A stretch of 64,000 bases of DNA from Cyclobacteriaceae bacterium (GTDB taxonomy: Bacteria; Bacteroidota; Bacteroidia; Cytophagales; Cyclobacteriaceae), in contig JAHCHY010000007.1 in assembly GCA_026129485.1 (NCBI GenBank), positions 62,001-126,000 on the forward strand. The letters are read 5' to 3'. The notes below the pieces were generated by a model, which ran no database searches, was not told the DNA's origin, and saw nothing but the letters and a program-made list of their open reading frames with translations. Both the position numbers and the translations under genes were made by a program. The first letter of the stretch is position 1, and each line of letters begins with the position of its first letter. Shown here piece by piece: positions 24,356-32,690 of this stretch.

Positions 24356-25993
24356 TCAACCTTTCCGCTCTATTTCCTTCAAATTCTCCAGCTTCTTGTT
24401 GCGTAAAAAACCGTTAATGTCTTCAAAATGTTCGCGCACGCGCTTGTTACCAAACTCAAATACCTTTTGGGCCAGCCCGTCTAAGAAATCGCGATCGTGC
24501 GAAACAAGTATAAGCGTTCCGTCAAAAGCGAGCAGGGCATCTTTCAGAATGTCTTTGGTTTTGATGTCTAAGTGATTGGTCGGCTCATCGAGGATTAGCA
24601 GGTTTACCGGTTGCAGCAACAATTTAAGCATAGCAAGACGGGTTTTCTCACCGCCTGATAATACTTTTACTTTTTTATCGATGTTATCGCCACTGAACAT
24701 AAAAGCACCCAGCATGTCTTTGATCTTCGTGCGGATGTCGCCCTGCGCAACCTGGTCGATGGTTTCAAACACGGTAAGCTCACCATCCAAAAGCGAAGCC
24801 TGGTTCTGCGCAAAATAACCGATCATGCTGTTGTGCCCTACCTGTAGCCGGCCTTCAAAATCAATCTCGCCCATAATGGCTTTGATGAGGGTTGATTTAC
24901 CTTCGCCATTCTTGCCTACAAATGCTACCTTTTCGCCACGCGCAATGGTAAGCGAGGCATCTTTAAACACGAGGTGATCGCCATACGATTTGGTAAGGCC
25001 ATCCACAATAACCGGGTAGTTACCGGAACGCGGGGCGGGAGGGAACTTGAGATTAAGCGCAGACGTGTCCATTTCATCCACCTGCACGATCTCCATTTTC
25101 TCCAACATCTTTACGCGCGATTGCACCTGCAAGGTTTTGGAATACGTGCCTTTGAAGCGTTCGATGAAGGCCGTTATATCGGCAATCTCTTTCTGCTGGT
25201 CGTCATAATGCTTTTGCTGCTGCTCGCGTCTTTCCTTGCGCAGTTGCAGGTAATGCGAATAATTGGTCTTGTAATCATAGATGCGGCCCATCGTTACTTC
25301 AATGGTGCGGTTGGTCAGGTTATCGACAAATGCCTTATCGTGGCTGATCACAATTACCGCTTTGGCGCTGGTCTTTAAAAATTCCTCCAGCCATTGTACC
25401 GATTCTATGTCGAGGTGATTGGTGGGCTCATCTAATAAAATCAGGTCGGGTTTCTGCAGCAGGATTTTGGCCAGCTCAATGCGCATGCGCCAGCCCCCGC
25501 TAAACTCCTGGGTAGGCCGTGTAAAGTCGGTACGTACAAAGCCTAGGCCCATCAGGGTTTTCTCTACTTCCGAATCATAATTGATCTCTTCTATCGAATA
25601 GAACTTTTCGCTTAGCTCCGAAACCTGCTCAATGATTTTGGCATACTCGTCCGATTCATAGTCGGTGCGGGTTTCCAATTGATGATTCAGTTCATCAATC
25701 TGCGTTTTCATACCCTGAATTTTGGAAAACGCTTTGGATGCTTCTTCAAAAACGGTGCAGTTATCTTCGGTTAACAAATGCTGGGGCAGGTAGGCAATAA
25801 TGGCATCTTTGGGAGCCGAAACCTTGCCGCGTGTGGGTTTGTTCCTGCCGGCAATGATCTTGAGCAGGGTAGATTTGCCTGCCCCGTTCTTGCCCATCAG
25901 GGCTATGCGATCGTTTTCGTTGATGTTAAAAGTGATGTTACTGAAAAGAGCCGAGCCGTTGAACTCTACTGTTACCGCGTCAACCGAAATCAT
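24356..25993 (-). CDS. ABC-F family ATPase (EttA/Uup-YbiT-like translation factor)
   Basis: The 545-residue protein has two ABC domains and no membrane segment. Domain one has GKNGAGKST, a signature FSGGWRMRIELAK and ILLDEPTNHLD; domain two has GKNGEGKST, LSGGEKTRLAMLKLL and LILDEPTNHLD. The P-site tRNA interaction motif linker lies between them (YSHYLQLRKERREQQQKHYD). ABC-F proteins bind the ribosomal E site and ease stalled translation or protect from antibiotics. The build and length fit the YbiT-type housekeeping subfamily better than the resistance types, which is a judgement by pattern. Confidence 0.93.
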   Translation of the reverse strand: MISVDAVTVEFNGSALFSNITFNINENDRIALMGKNGAGKSTLLKIIAGRNKPTRGKVSAPKDAIIAYLPQHLLTEDNCTVFEEASKAFSKIQGMKTQIDELNHQLETRTDYESDEYAKIIEQVSELSEKFYSIEEINYDSEVEKTLMGLGFVRTDFTRPTQEFSGGWRMRIELAKILLQKPDLILLDEPTNHLDIESVQWLEEFLKTSAKAVIVISHDKAFVDNLTNRTIEVTMGRIYDYKTNYSHYLQLRKERREQQQKHYDDQQKEIADITAFIERFKGTYSKTLQVQSRVKMLEKMEIVQVDEMDTSALNLKFPPAPRSGNYPVIVDGLTKSYGDHLVFKDASLTIARGEKVAFVGKNGEGKSTLIKAIMGEIDFEGRLQVGHNSMIGYFAQNQASLLDGELTVFETIDQVAQGDIRTKIKDMLGAFMFSGDNIDKKVKVLSGGEKTRLAMLKLLLQPVNLLILDEPTNHLDIKTKDILKDALLAFDGTLILVSHDRDFLDGLAQKVFEFGNKRVREHFEDINGFLRNKKLENLKEIERKG

Positions 25994-26009
25994 AAATCAT
26001 TAAAATAAG

Positions 26010-26029
26010 CCTGCCAGAAGGTAGGCAGG
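26010..26029. repeat. Short GC-rich inverted repeat, REP-like, second copy
   Basis: CCTGCC (26010-26015) pairs with GGCAGG (26024-26029) around an 8-nt loop beginning AGAAGG. It closely resembles the element at 22013-22033. It lies just upstream of the ABC-F gene start, in the 250-bp gap before the PLD-like gene; that gap otherwise shows a 16-nt near-repeat (26106-26121 and 26185-26200) and no gene. Confidence 0.4.
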
Positions 26030-26243
26030 GGCGCAAAGATATTATATTCCGGGCTGGGCCCAAATACACCTTTAATCCCTCCTCCAAAGCAAGAATATCC
26101 GTTTTGCATCCCTTACTTAACCGGCATTACGCAAACCTGAAATCCTTTGCGGCTTTGTGTGAAAGATTTAAAGCAATGTGTGCAGCATCCGTTACTTAAC
26201 TTCAAATAAATTTCCTTTTTTTGTTATTCTACCCCGATGGCCT

Positions 26244-26927
26244 ATGCAACCTGTTATTGATTTCCTGAAGCTGAGCATTGAAGACGAGCTTTTTTCAAAG
26301 TCGGAGCGAAAAACGCTGCGCCAGATTGTGGATGAAATAAAGCCCAACGAAAACCAGTTAGCGTTTTTGCGCAGCCAGATTTTTGAGCTGGCCAATCAGA
26401 AAGTAACGCCTGAAAACTACCGGTTTATTGTAGAATGGATACGTGATGCCACCAGCGCATTGATGAACACCGCGCCCAATGCACCCGGCTCGGATGCATA
26501 CTTCAGTCCGGGTGATACCTGCCGGAATGTAATCATCCAGCAGATCAGGCAGGCTGTTAACCACGTGCAGATTTGTGTATTTACCATCAGCGATGATACC
26601 ATTGCAGCAGCGATATTGGAATCGCATAAAAAAGGAATTCCGGTAAAGATCATAACCGATAACGACAAGATGCTGGACGAGGGCTCAGACATTGACCAAT
26701 TAGCAGGCGAGGGCATACCCGTTCGCATTGACCGCACCGCCAACCACATGCACCATAAATTTATGATTACCGATAACAGGGCCCTGATTACCGGCAGCTA
26801 CAACTGGACACGCAGCGCAGCACGATTTAATCACGAGAACATTTTGCTTACACGCGATGGCAGTGCGATAAAATCTTTTGCCCGCGAGTTTGACCAGCTC
26901 TGGAAAACTTTGGCGGTATATGAATAA
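26244..26927 (+). CDS. Phospholipase D-like (single HKD) nuclease/hydrolase
   Basis: The ATG at 26244 is preferred; the frame runs upstream to 26178 without domain support. The 227-residue protein has a helical N-terminal part (1-75) and one PLD domain. Within it HMHHKFMITDNRALITGSYNWT carries the HxKx4D motif (H170, K172, D177) followed by the GSxNWT stretch. Single-HKD proteins act as dimers: bacterial Nuc cuts nucleic acids and mitochondrial PLD6 acts on RNA or cardiolipin. There is no signal peptide, so it is probably cytoplasmic, unlike secreted Nuc. It overlaps the ABC ATPase gene by 8 bp, so the two are coupled. Confidence 0.85.
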   Translation: MQPVIDFLKLSIEDELFSKSERKTLRQIVDEIKPNENQLAFLRSQIFELANQKVTPENYRFIVEWIRDATSALMNTAPNAPGSDAYFSPGDTCRNVIIQQIRQAVNHVQICVFTISDDTIAAAILESHKKGIPVKIITDNDKMLDEGSDIDQLAGEGIPVRIDRTANHMHHKFMITDNRALITGSYNWTRSAARFNHENILLTRDGSAIKSFAREFDQLWKTLAVYE

Positions 26928-27882
26928 TTCATTGTTGAAAGCTCATCAAATCAGCAAGTCAACCGAATTTGGCAAGGTGCTGAGCAAGGTGAGCTTTGAA
27001 ATAAAGCCGCGCGAGCATGTAGTAGTTGCCGGGGAAACCGGTTCCGGAAAAAGTACGTTGCTGCGCATTATTGCCGGGCTGGAACAGCCTGATAGCGGAA
27101 CCGTTATTTTGAATGACGAACCGGTTCGGGGCCCGGCTGATAATTTAGTGCCGGGACATCCGCACATTGCTTATCTCTCGCAGCATTTTGAGCTGCCGAA
27201 GTTTTTGCGTGTGGAGCAGGTATTGGAATATGCGCGTGCCGTTTCTGAAACGAACAGGCAGCGTATCATCAGCGTTTGTAAAATCAGGCACCTGCTTGCG
27301 CGAAAAACCGATCAGCTTTCGGGCGGGGAGAAGCAACGCATTGCTATTGCACGTTTGCTGCTTACCCATCCGCAAGTGCTGCTGTTAGACGAACCGTATT
27401 CACATCTTGATGCCGGTTTGAAAGCTACTTTAAAAGAAGTGGTAGAGCAGATAGGAGCAAAGCTTGGTGTTACTTGTGTGCTGGTATCGCACCACCCGGA
27501 AGATACGTTGCCGTGGGCCGACCGGGTTCTGGTATTAAGAAAAGGAGTTATCGTTCAGCGCGGCACACCGCAAGAAGTCTATCACCAACCGAAAAATGAG
27601 TATGTAGCGCAGTTGTTCGGAGAATACAATTTGATAGATGGAAGCCTCGCCCGGCTTTTAGGTAAATCCAACCTGAAAGGAAAATTTGTGAGACCCGAAC
27701 AGTTGAACCTTGTAGAAAAGAAGACCGGCAAGTGGATAGTTACCGGGATTGAATATTTCGGGAGCTATTGCTTAGTATCGGCTCAATACAAAGCGCTGCA
27801 GGTAAAGGTGTTTTCTTTAAAAGCAGGATGGAAAGCAGGTGAGTCGGCAGAATTGACGTTGAGCAAATCAAGGTTGTTATAA
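26920..27882 (+). CDS. ABC transporter ATP-binding protein, orphan (no permease nearby)
   Basis: The ATG at 26920 lies inside the end of the PLD-like gene (ATGAATAA), with the ABC domain beginning at once (LLKAHQISKSTEFGKVLSKVSFE). Walker A is GETGSGKST, the signature LSGGEKQRIAIARLL, Walker B VLLLDEPYSHLD and the switch His in LVSHHPEDTL. The C-terminal 100 residues look like a TOBE-type regulatory domain (FVRPEQLNL, ITGIEYFGSYC-like), as in the Fe3+/spermidine/sulfate importer ATPases. No permease or binding-protein gene is in the window, and the 8-bp overlap ties it to a nuclease-like protein. Its partner is unknown. Confidence 0.85.
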   Translation: MNNSLLKAHQISKSTEFGKVLSKVSFEIKPREHVVVAGETGSGKSTLLRIIAGLEQPDSGTVILNDEPVRGPADNLVPGHPHIAYLSQHFELPKFLRVEQVLEYARAVSETNRQRIISVCKIRHLLARKTDQLSGGEKQRIAIARLLLTHPQVLLLDEPYSHLDAGLKATLKEVVEQIGAKLGVTCVLVSHHPEDTLPWADRVLVLRKGVIVQRGTPQEVYHQPKNEYVAQLFGEYNLIDGSLARLLGKSNLKGKFVRPEQLNLVEKKTGKWIVTGIEYFGSYCLVSAQYKALQVKVFSLKAGWKAGESAELTLSKSRLL

Positions 27883-27987
27883 AAAACGCGGGGTCGCTAC
27901 ACCCTGCTTGACGTAATTAGATTTCCAACCTTTAAAAGATTGGAAACCCTTAAAAATGTTATCCGAAAGTTTATTATCATTGATATT

Positions 27988-29808
27988 ATGAAAATATTCG
28001 CTACCGGAGTATTACTCCTTCTGATGACGCCTGCCTTTGCACAGGTTGGCAACGATGTACTTTTAAAAATCAAAGCAGCGTCTGACAAGAACCCACAGGC
28101 TATGAATATTGTCAGTTACCTGTCGGACGTTTATGGCCCCCGACTGATGGGCACACCCAATTACTACAATTCAATTCTGTGGACGGAAGAGCAGTTGAAG
28201 AGGTGGGGCATCGACAAGATTGAGCATCAGTCTTTCGATAAAGACCACCGTGGATGGGAGGTTATAGATTTCAATGTTGAATTGATAGAGCCTGTAAAGA
28301 GCACTGTAATAGCTTATCCGCTCGCATATACGTCTTCAACCAATGGCGAGGCTACCGGAGAGGTTATATACCTGCAACGACTGGATTCGGTTTATACCCT
28401 CTCCGGTCAGTTGAAGGGGAAGATTCTTTTAATGGGTTCCTTCTATCAACCTGTGCGAAACATATCTCTTCCATTCTCGCAACGGCTAACACCTGAAACG
28501 TTAGAGCAGGCAAAGAACAATCCAGACCCGAACGACTTAATAATCGGCTACCATAGCCGAAGATCTACCAAGGCTGTATTTGCCTTTCAGCTTTCGCTCC
28601 GAAAGCAACGGGAGAAGTTTTTTAATTTCTGCAAAGAGCAAGAAGTGCTGGCCATCATTGAGCCGAGCGATTACCCGTATGGCATTTTACATGCCGATGG
28701 GAACCGTGCAGTTCCATCGTATATGAAAACCACCGACATTACACCGGCTGCTTCCTTTGTAATAGCGAACGAACATTTCGGTCGGTTAGTGAGATTGATA
28801 GGGTTAGGCTTTAAGCCGAAACTGAAAGTAAATCTGAATGTGAAGTGGTATGCGGAACCAAAATATAATGTTAACCTGATTGCCGACATCGAAGGGTCTG
28901 ACCCTCTGCTGAAAAACGAACTCGTTATCATTGGCGCGCACCTCGATAGCTGGCACTCCGGAACAGGAGCCGTTGATAATGCTGCTGGTTGTGCAACCAT
29001 GATTGAGGCGCTGAGGCTTATAAAGGCTTCCGGATTAAAACCAAAACGCACCATCCGGTTAGCATTGTGGGGTGGCGAAGAGCAGGTTTTTGCAGGCTCG
29101 GCTTCTTATATCGAACAACATGTAGGTGATTTGGTAACAACTGAACCCGTAAAACAAAAATCAGCCATCTCAGCGTATTTTAACTTAGACAATGGTGCCG
29201 GTAAAATCAGGGGAATCTATTTGATGGGTAATGACGCTGTGAGATCCATTTTTGAAGAATACCTCAAACCATTTGAAAACAACAATACACTTACGATTCA
29301 GAATGCCAATCAAACAGACCATGAGCTCTTCGACTTTCAGAACATTCCTGCTTTTCAGTTTATACAAGACCCGCTTGATTATATAAGCGCGATTCATCAT
29401 ACAAACATGGATATGTATGAGTACGTGCCTGCAAATGACCAGCAGTACAATGCCGAATATGTAGCTTACCTGGCCTATCAGGTTGCCCAACATGACGAAC
29501 TTTTGCCACGAAAGAAATTTAATTCGCAAAAGCCAAGTACTAAAGGCAATACCGTTTTCAAACTGAAAGGGTTTAAGGACGCACAGGAAGTAAACCTCGT
29601 AGGTAATTTTAACAACTGGAACATGTTTGGCACGCCACTGTATAAAACAAAAGATGGTTGGGAGTGCAAGATTGATTTACCAAAGGGAAAATACGTTTAC
29701 AAGTTTATAGTAGATGGTAGCTGGACCAACGATCCATCTACACCCGCTGAGAAGCTGGTTCGGGATGGTAAAGGGCATGCAGGGCTAACAGAGAAGATTG
29801 TTGAGTAG
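27988..29808 (+). CDS. M28 family metallopeptidase with C-terminal CBM48/AMPK glycogen-binding-like domain
   Basis: The ATG at 27988 gives a signal peptide (MKIFATGVLLLLMTPAFAQ); the frame is open from 27940. Residues about 20-515 are an M28 zinc aminopeptidase/carboxypeptidase with a PA-like insert. Metal and catalytic motifs are IIGAHLDSWHSGTGAVDN (His, Asp), WGGEEQ (Glu-Glu), LDNGAG and HHTNMD. Residues about 520-606 are an added beta-sandwich (EVNLVGNFNNWN, LPKGKYVYKFIVDGSW, NDP) with the pattern of the AMPK/CBM48 glycogen-binding domain. That module usually accompanies starch- and glycogen-acting enzymes, so its presence on a peptidase is odd. It may serve only for anchoring or protein contact. 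Confidence 0.85.
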   Translation: MKIFATGVLLLLMTPAFAQVGNDVLLKIKAASDKNPQAMNIVSYLSDVYGPRLMGTPNYYNSILWTEEQLKRWGIDKIEHQSFDKDHRGWEVIDFNVELIEPVKSTVIAYPLAYTSSTNGEATGEVIYLQRLDSVYTLSGQLKGKILLMGSFYQPVRNISLPFSQRLTPETLEQAKNNPDPNDLIIGYHSRRSTKAVFAFQLSLRKQREKFFNFCKEQEVLAIIEPSDYPYGILHADGNRAVPSYMKTTDITPAASFVIANEHFGRLVRLIGLGFKPKLKVNLNVKWYAEPKYNVNLIADIEGSDPLLKNELVIIGAHLDSWHSGTGAVDNAAGCATMIEALRLIKASGLKPKRTIRLALWGGEEQVFAGSASYIEQHVGDLVTTEPVKQKSAISAYFNLDNGAGKIRGIYLMGNDAVRSIFEEYLKPFENNNTLTIQNANQTDHELFDFQNIPAFQFIQDPLDYISAIHHTNMDMYEYVPANDQQYNAEYVAYLAYQVAQHDELLPRKKFNSQKPSTKGNTVFKLKGFKDAQEVNLVGNFNNWNMFGTPLYKTKDGWECKIDLPKGKYVYKFIVDGSWTNDPSTPAEKLVRDGKGHAGLTEKIVE

Positions 29809-29822
29809 GTGTTGAAGTTTAA

Positions 29823-29851
29823 TCGTCCGACCACTCGAAGTGATCGGACGA
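29823..29851. terminator. Bidirectional terminator-like hairpin between convergent genes
   Basis: CGTCCGACCACT (29824-29835) pairs with AGTGATCGGACG (29839-29850) around a 3-nt loop, with one internal mismatch that becomes a G-U pair in the minus-strand transcript. A further T-A pair extends the stem. It sits in the 50-bp gap between the convergent M28 and S9 peptidase genes. No long T-tract follows, so Rho-independent strength is uncertain. Confidence 0.65.
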
Positions 29852-29858
29852 CTTGAAC

Positions 29859-31916
29859 CTACTTCTTCAACACCAGGTGCTGAATAAAAAACTCCATCAT
29901 CCGGTCGCGGTTCATGGCCACGTGCCCGCCATCAGGGGCGATTTGTACTTCAAAGCTCTTGCCGGCTTTTTGTAAAGCGTTAATCAGTTGCAGCGAGTTG
30001 GAAGGGTGTACGTTATTATCGGCTGTACCAAAGAAGATAAGCAATTCGCCTTTCAGGTTTTTGGCCATCGGCATCAGGCTGGATGCTTCGTAACCTTTTT
30101 TATTGTTCTCCAGCGTATTCATAAAACGCTCGGTGTAAATGTTATCGTAGTTACGCCAGTCGGTAACGGCCGAGTTGGCAACGGCAGCATGGAACACATC
30201 CGGATAACGCAACAACAACGTAGCTGCCGTAGTACCGCCATACGATGTGCCGTAAACTCCAACTTTATCCTTATCAAAATACGGACGGTTGTACAAGGCT
30301 TTCACACCGGCCGCAAAATCATCCATCTCAACAAAACCCAGATTACCATAAAGCTGGTCGAGCAGCTTCTTGCCTTTACCGGCTGCATTGCGACCGTCAA
30401 TGTTCAGTACAAGGAAACCATATTCCGTTAAAGCATCCGGGTAGATAAAGCTTTCGCGGAATGCGCTGGTGGCCGGGCCGCCATAGTTGCTGAGAATAAC
30501 CGGGTACTTTTTGGCAGGATCGAAATTGGATGGAAAGTGGATTACACCATGCAGGGGAGTAACGCCATCTGCGGAAGTGAAGGTATATACTTCCACTTTC
30601 TTTAATCCAAGCTCTTCAAACTTGCTCATATCGCTTTTGGCAAGCTCGGCTACTGCTTTTCCGTTGGCATCCATCAAAGAAGTAACAGGAGCGATGTTAT
30701 AGGTTTCAGCCACATCAATAAAATATTTATTATCGGGTGATAGTGAAACAGTATGATTGTAGGCCGGGTTTGTTAAACGGACATCTTTGGTGCCATCCAG
30801 CTTAACGCGATGCAGTTGCAGCTTCATGTGGTTATCGCCACTGCGGGCCATGTAGTATAAGGCGCCCTCCTTTTCATCAACTTTTACAATGCGCGAAACT
30901 TCAAACGGATGTTTGGTAAGCGTGCTGAGCAGCTTGCCGCTAAAGTCATACAAATAATAATTGTTAAATCCGCTACGCTCCGAAGCCCAGATAAAACGTC
31001 TGCCATCTTTCAATACATAAATCTCAGGCGTGTTTTTGGTAAAGCTGGCTAACCATTCTTCGCGCACCACCGTGCGGCTTTTACCGGTTACCGGGTCGGC
31101 TGCGCGGTATTCCATAATATCCTGCTTGCGGTTGGTGCTGTGGTACAGCAGCTCTTTTCCATCAGGTGTCCAGTCCATACCGTAGATGTAGGTGCCCAGG
31201 TCGCCATCGTGGTAAGGCTTGCCATCGCGCAAGTCAAATTGAATGGTTTTTTTTGTTTCGAGGTCATATACCATTAAATCAACAGGCAAATTAAGGGCGC
31301 CTACTTTGGGGTAAGCCTCAATCTCCAACGAATCCTGTAGCTTAAGCTGATCGAGCAATACATAATATTTTTTGGCATTCTTTTCATCGAACTTGTAAAA
31401 GGCTATCTTTTTACTATCGGGCGACCACCACATGGCGGTATTTTGTCCAAGCTCTTCGCCATATACCCATGTAGCAATGCCATACTTGATTTGGTTTTGC
31501 TCATTGCCATCGGTGGTAATTGCCACTGCATGAGAACCGCTTATATCGCTGATGTACATATTGCGGTCTTTGGTATAGGCTTTCCATTTTCCATCGGGCG
31601 AGTTGGCAAAATCGAATTGACGGCCGCGCACGGGGCGTGGAGGCATACGCCTTTCGGTGGCAGGGGCATCGCCAACCTCAACGGCCTTTTTTGTTTTAAC
31701 GGAATAGCGGTACAGCTTTTTATCCTGCACATAATCGAACGAGCTGCCGTCTTCTCTCCACGTAACCGAAAGATTTCCGGGTTTAACGGAAGTACGGATT
31801 TGCGGGGCAATTTTGCTATACTGTTCATAGCCGGGCATGGATTTGAGCTTGTCCTGTGCAAAGGATATGACTGGCAAAACTGCCAGCAGAAGTAGTTTGA
31901 TAAGCTTGTTTTTCAT
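29859..31916 (-). CDS. S9 family prolyl dipeptidase (DPP IV-like), exported
   Basis: The 685-residue protein has a signal peptide (residues 1-21, ending VISFAQ). An eight-bladed propeller domain (about 40-440) carries WVYGEELGQNTAMWWSPD, in which the Glu pair matches the N-terminus-anchoring double Glu of DPP IV. The C-terminal alpha/beta-hydrolase domain has the triad Ser558 (VYGTSYGG), Asp633 (FFGTADNNVHP) and His665 (PDGGHVAM). DPP IV enzymes cut X-Pro or X-Ala dipeptides from peptide N-termini in the periplasm or on the surface. Length is at the short end for the family. It is likely monocistronic. Confidence 0.93.
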   Translation of the reverse strand: MKNKLIKLLLLAVLPVISFAQDKLKSMPGYEQYSKIAPQIRTSVKPGNLSVTWREDGSSFDYVQDKKLYRYSVKTKKAVEVGDAPATERRMPPRPVRGRQFDFANSPDGKWKAYTKDRNMYISDISGSHAVAITTDGNEQNQIKYGIATWVYGEELGQNTAMWWSPDSKKIAFYKFDEKNAKKYYVLLDQLKLQDSLEIEAYPKVGALNLPVDLMVYDLETKKTIQFDLRDGKPYHDGDLGTYIYGMDWTPDGKELLYHSTNRKQDIMEYRAADPVTGKSRTVVREEWLASFTKNTPEIYVLKDGRRFIWASERSGFNNYYLYDFSGKLLSTLTKHPFEVSRIVKVDEKEGALYYMARSGDNHMKLQLHRVKLDGTKDVRLTNPAYNHTVSLSPDNKYFIDVAETYNIAPVTSLMDANGKAVAELAKSDMSKFEELGLKKVEVYTFTSADGVTPLHGVIHFPSNFDPAKKYPVILSNYGGPATSAFRESFIYPDALTEYGFLVLNIDGRNAAGKGKKLLDQLYGNLGFVEMDDFAAGVKALYNRPYFDKDKVGVYGTSYGGTTAATLLLRYPDVFHAAVANSAVTDWRNYDNIYTERFMNTLENNKKGYEASSLMPMAKNLKGELLIFFGTADNNVHPSNSLQLINALQKAGKSFEVQIAPDGGHVAMNRDRMMEFFIQHLVLKK

Positions 31917-32028
31917 AAAGACGATTAATTAGAAAAGCTAATTTAAGTGAATGTAAGTCAGGAAAAGTTGATTCTACATGAATGGTAGTATGAAATCATC
32001 CGTGATTTTATTGAAGAATGATAACAAG

Positions 32029-32349
32029 CTATTTCAGGGTTGACTTTAATAATAATTTAACTAACTTTTTTGGATCCTGACGGTTATCCCAAAAAGCCAT
32101 GATAAAAACCTCAACCTCCGTGAACCTGTAATAGATGGAAAAATGTCCCATCGAGGCAACGTGAAGGTTTCTGAAATTTGTTTTTCTGAATGTCAACGGA
32201 TTTTCGGAGATGGCTTCCGTTTTCTTATCGGATAATTCAAGAAGCTTAATCGCATAACGGGTTGACTGATTGCGGTTGACCCAATATTCCAGAATCAATC
32301 TTCGTTGCAGGGCTGCTGTTTCTGTCCAGATTATTTTTCGCTTAGCCAT
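32029..32349 (-). CDS. Type II toxin, RelE/ParE superfamily
   Basis: The 106-residue basic protein has the RelE/ParE fold pattern: an N-terminal strand (KRKIIWTETA), two helices (LQRRLILEYWVNRNQSTRYAIKLLELSDK), and a beta-sheet end (GHFSIYYRFTEVEVFIMAFWDNRQDPKKL). The final WDNRQDP is common in ParE-like toxins. Toxins of this group cleave ribosome-bound mRNA (RelE) or poison DNA gyrase (ParE); which applies cannot be told here. It overlaps the antitoxin gene by 19 bp and is translated after it, the usual order for antitoxin-toxin operons. Confidence 0.85.
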   Translation of the reverse strand: MAKRKIIWTETAALQRRLILEYWVNRNQSTRYAIKLLELSDKKTEAISENPLTFRKTNFRNLHVASMGHFSIYYRFTEVEVFIMAFWDNRQDPKKLVKLLLKSTLK

Positions 32350-32570
32350 TTCATCTCACGGGCTGTAAGCTTACTCTGCTCAATAACTCGGCCTGTAACA
32401 ATATCGACTTCGCTCATTTCGATCATCATTTTCTGATCTTCTGTTAGCGAAATAACAGGTAACTCTACTTTGGCAGCTTCAATCAATTTTGAAAGTGCCA
32501 GCAAATAGTCTGTATCGTTTATGCTTAGAATCTGATCTATCAGGCGGTCGCGTATTTCAGATGAGTTCAT
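32331..32570 (-). CDS. Antitoxin partner of the RelE/ParE-type toxin
   Basis: The ATG at 32570 gives a 79-residue acidic protein (starting MNSSEIRDRLIDQILSINDTDYL); the frame extends upstream to 32675 without support. It is mainly helical, with a C-terminal part (KMMIEMSEVDIVTGRVIEQ, MKWLSEK) of the type that wraps around RelE/ParE toxins. No clear ribbon-helix-helix DNA-binding segment is seen, so operon autoregulation is uncertain. The assignment rests on size, charge and the 19-bp overlap with the toxin gene. Confidence 0.75.
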   Translation of the reverse strand: MNSSEIRDRLIDQILSINDTDYLLALSKLIEAAKVELPVISLTEDQKMMIEMSEVDIVTGRVIEQSKLTAREMKWLSEK

Positions 32571-32690
32571 ATGGTAATCTGCTTTAAGGCAAGTAAAGTT
32601 AAAAAATACCCCGGGATTTAGTATGAACAGTTCCCGGCTTACTCCTAAAAGTTTCCTTTTATTTATCTTTCGCACTTAACCTACTATTCC

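Noticed and set aside
26106..26200. 16-nt near-repeat (26106-26121 and 26185-26200) as an operator pair
   Set aside because: The copies are not palindromic, and no regulator nearby suits them; it may be chance in a low-complexity leader.
29823..29851. CRISPR-like or mobile-element end
   Set aside because: It is a single hairpin between convergent genes without repeats, spacers or target duplications; a terminator explains it.
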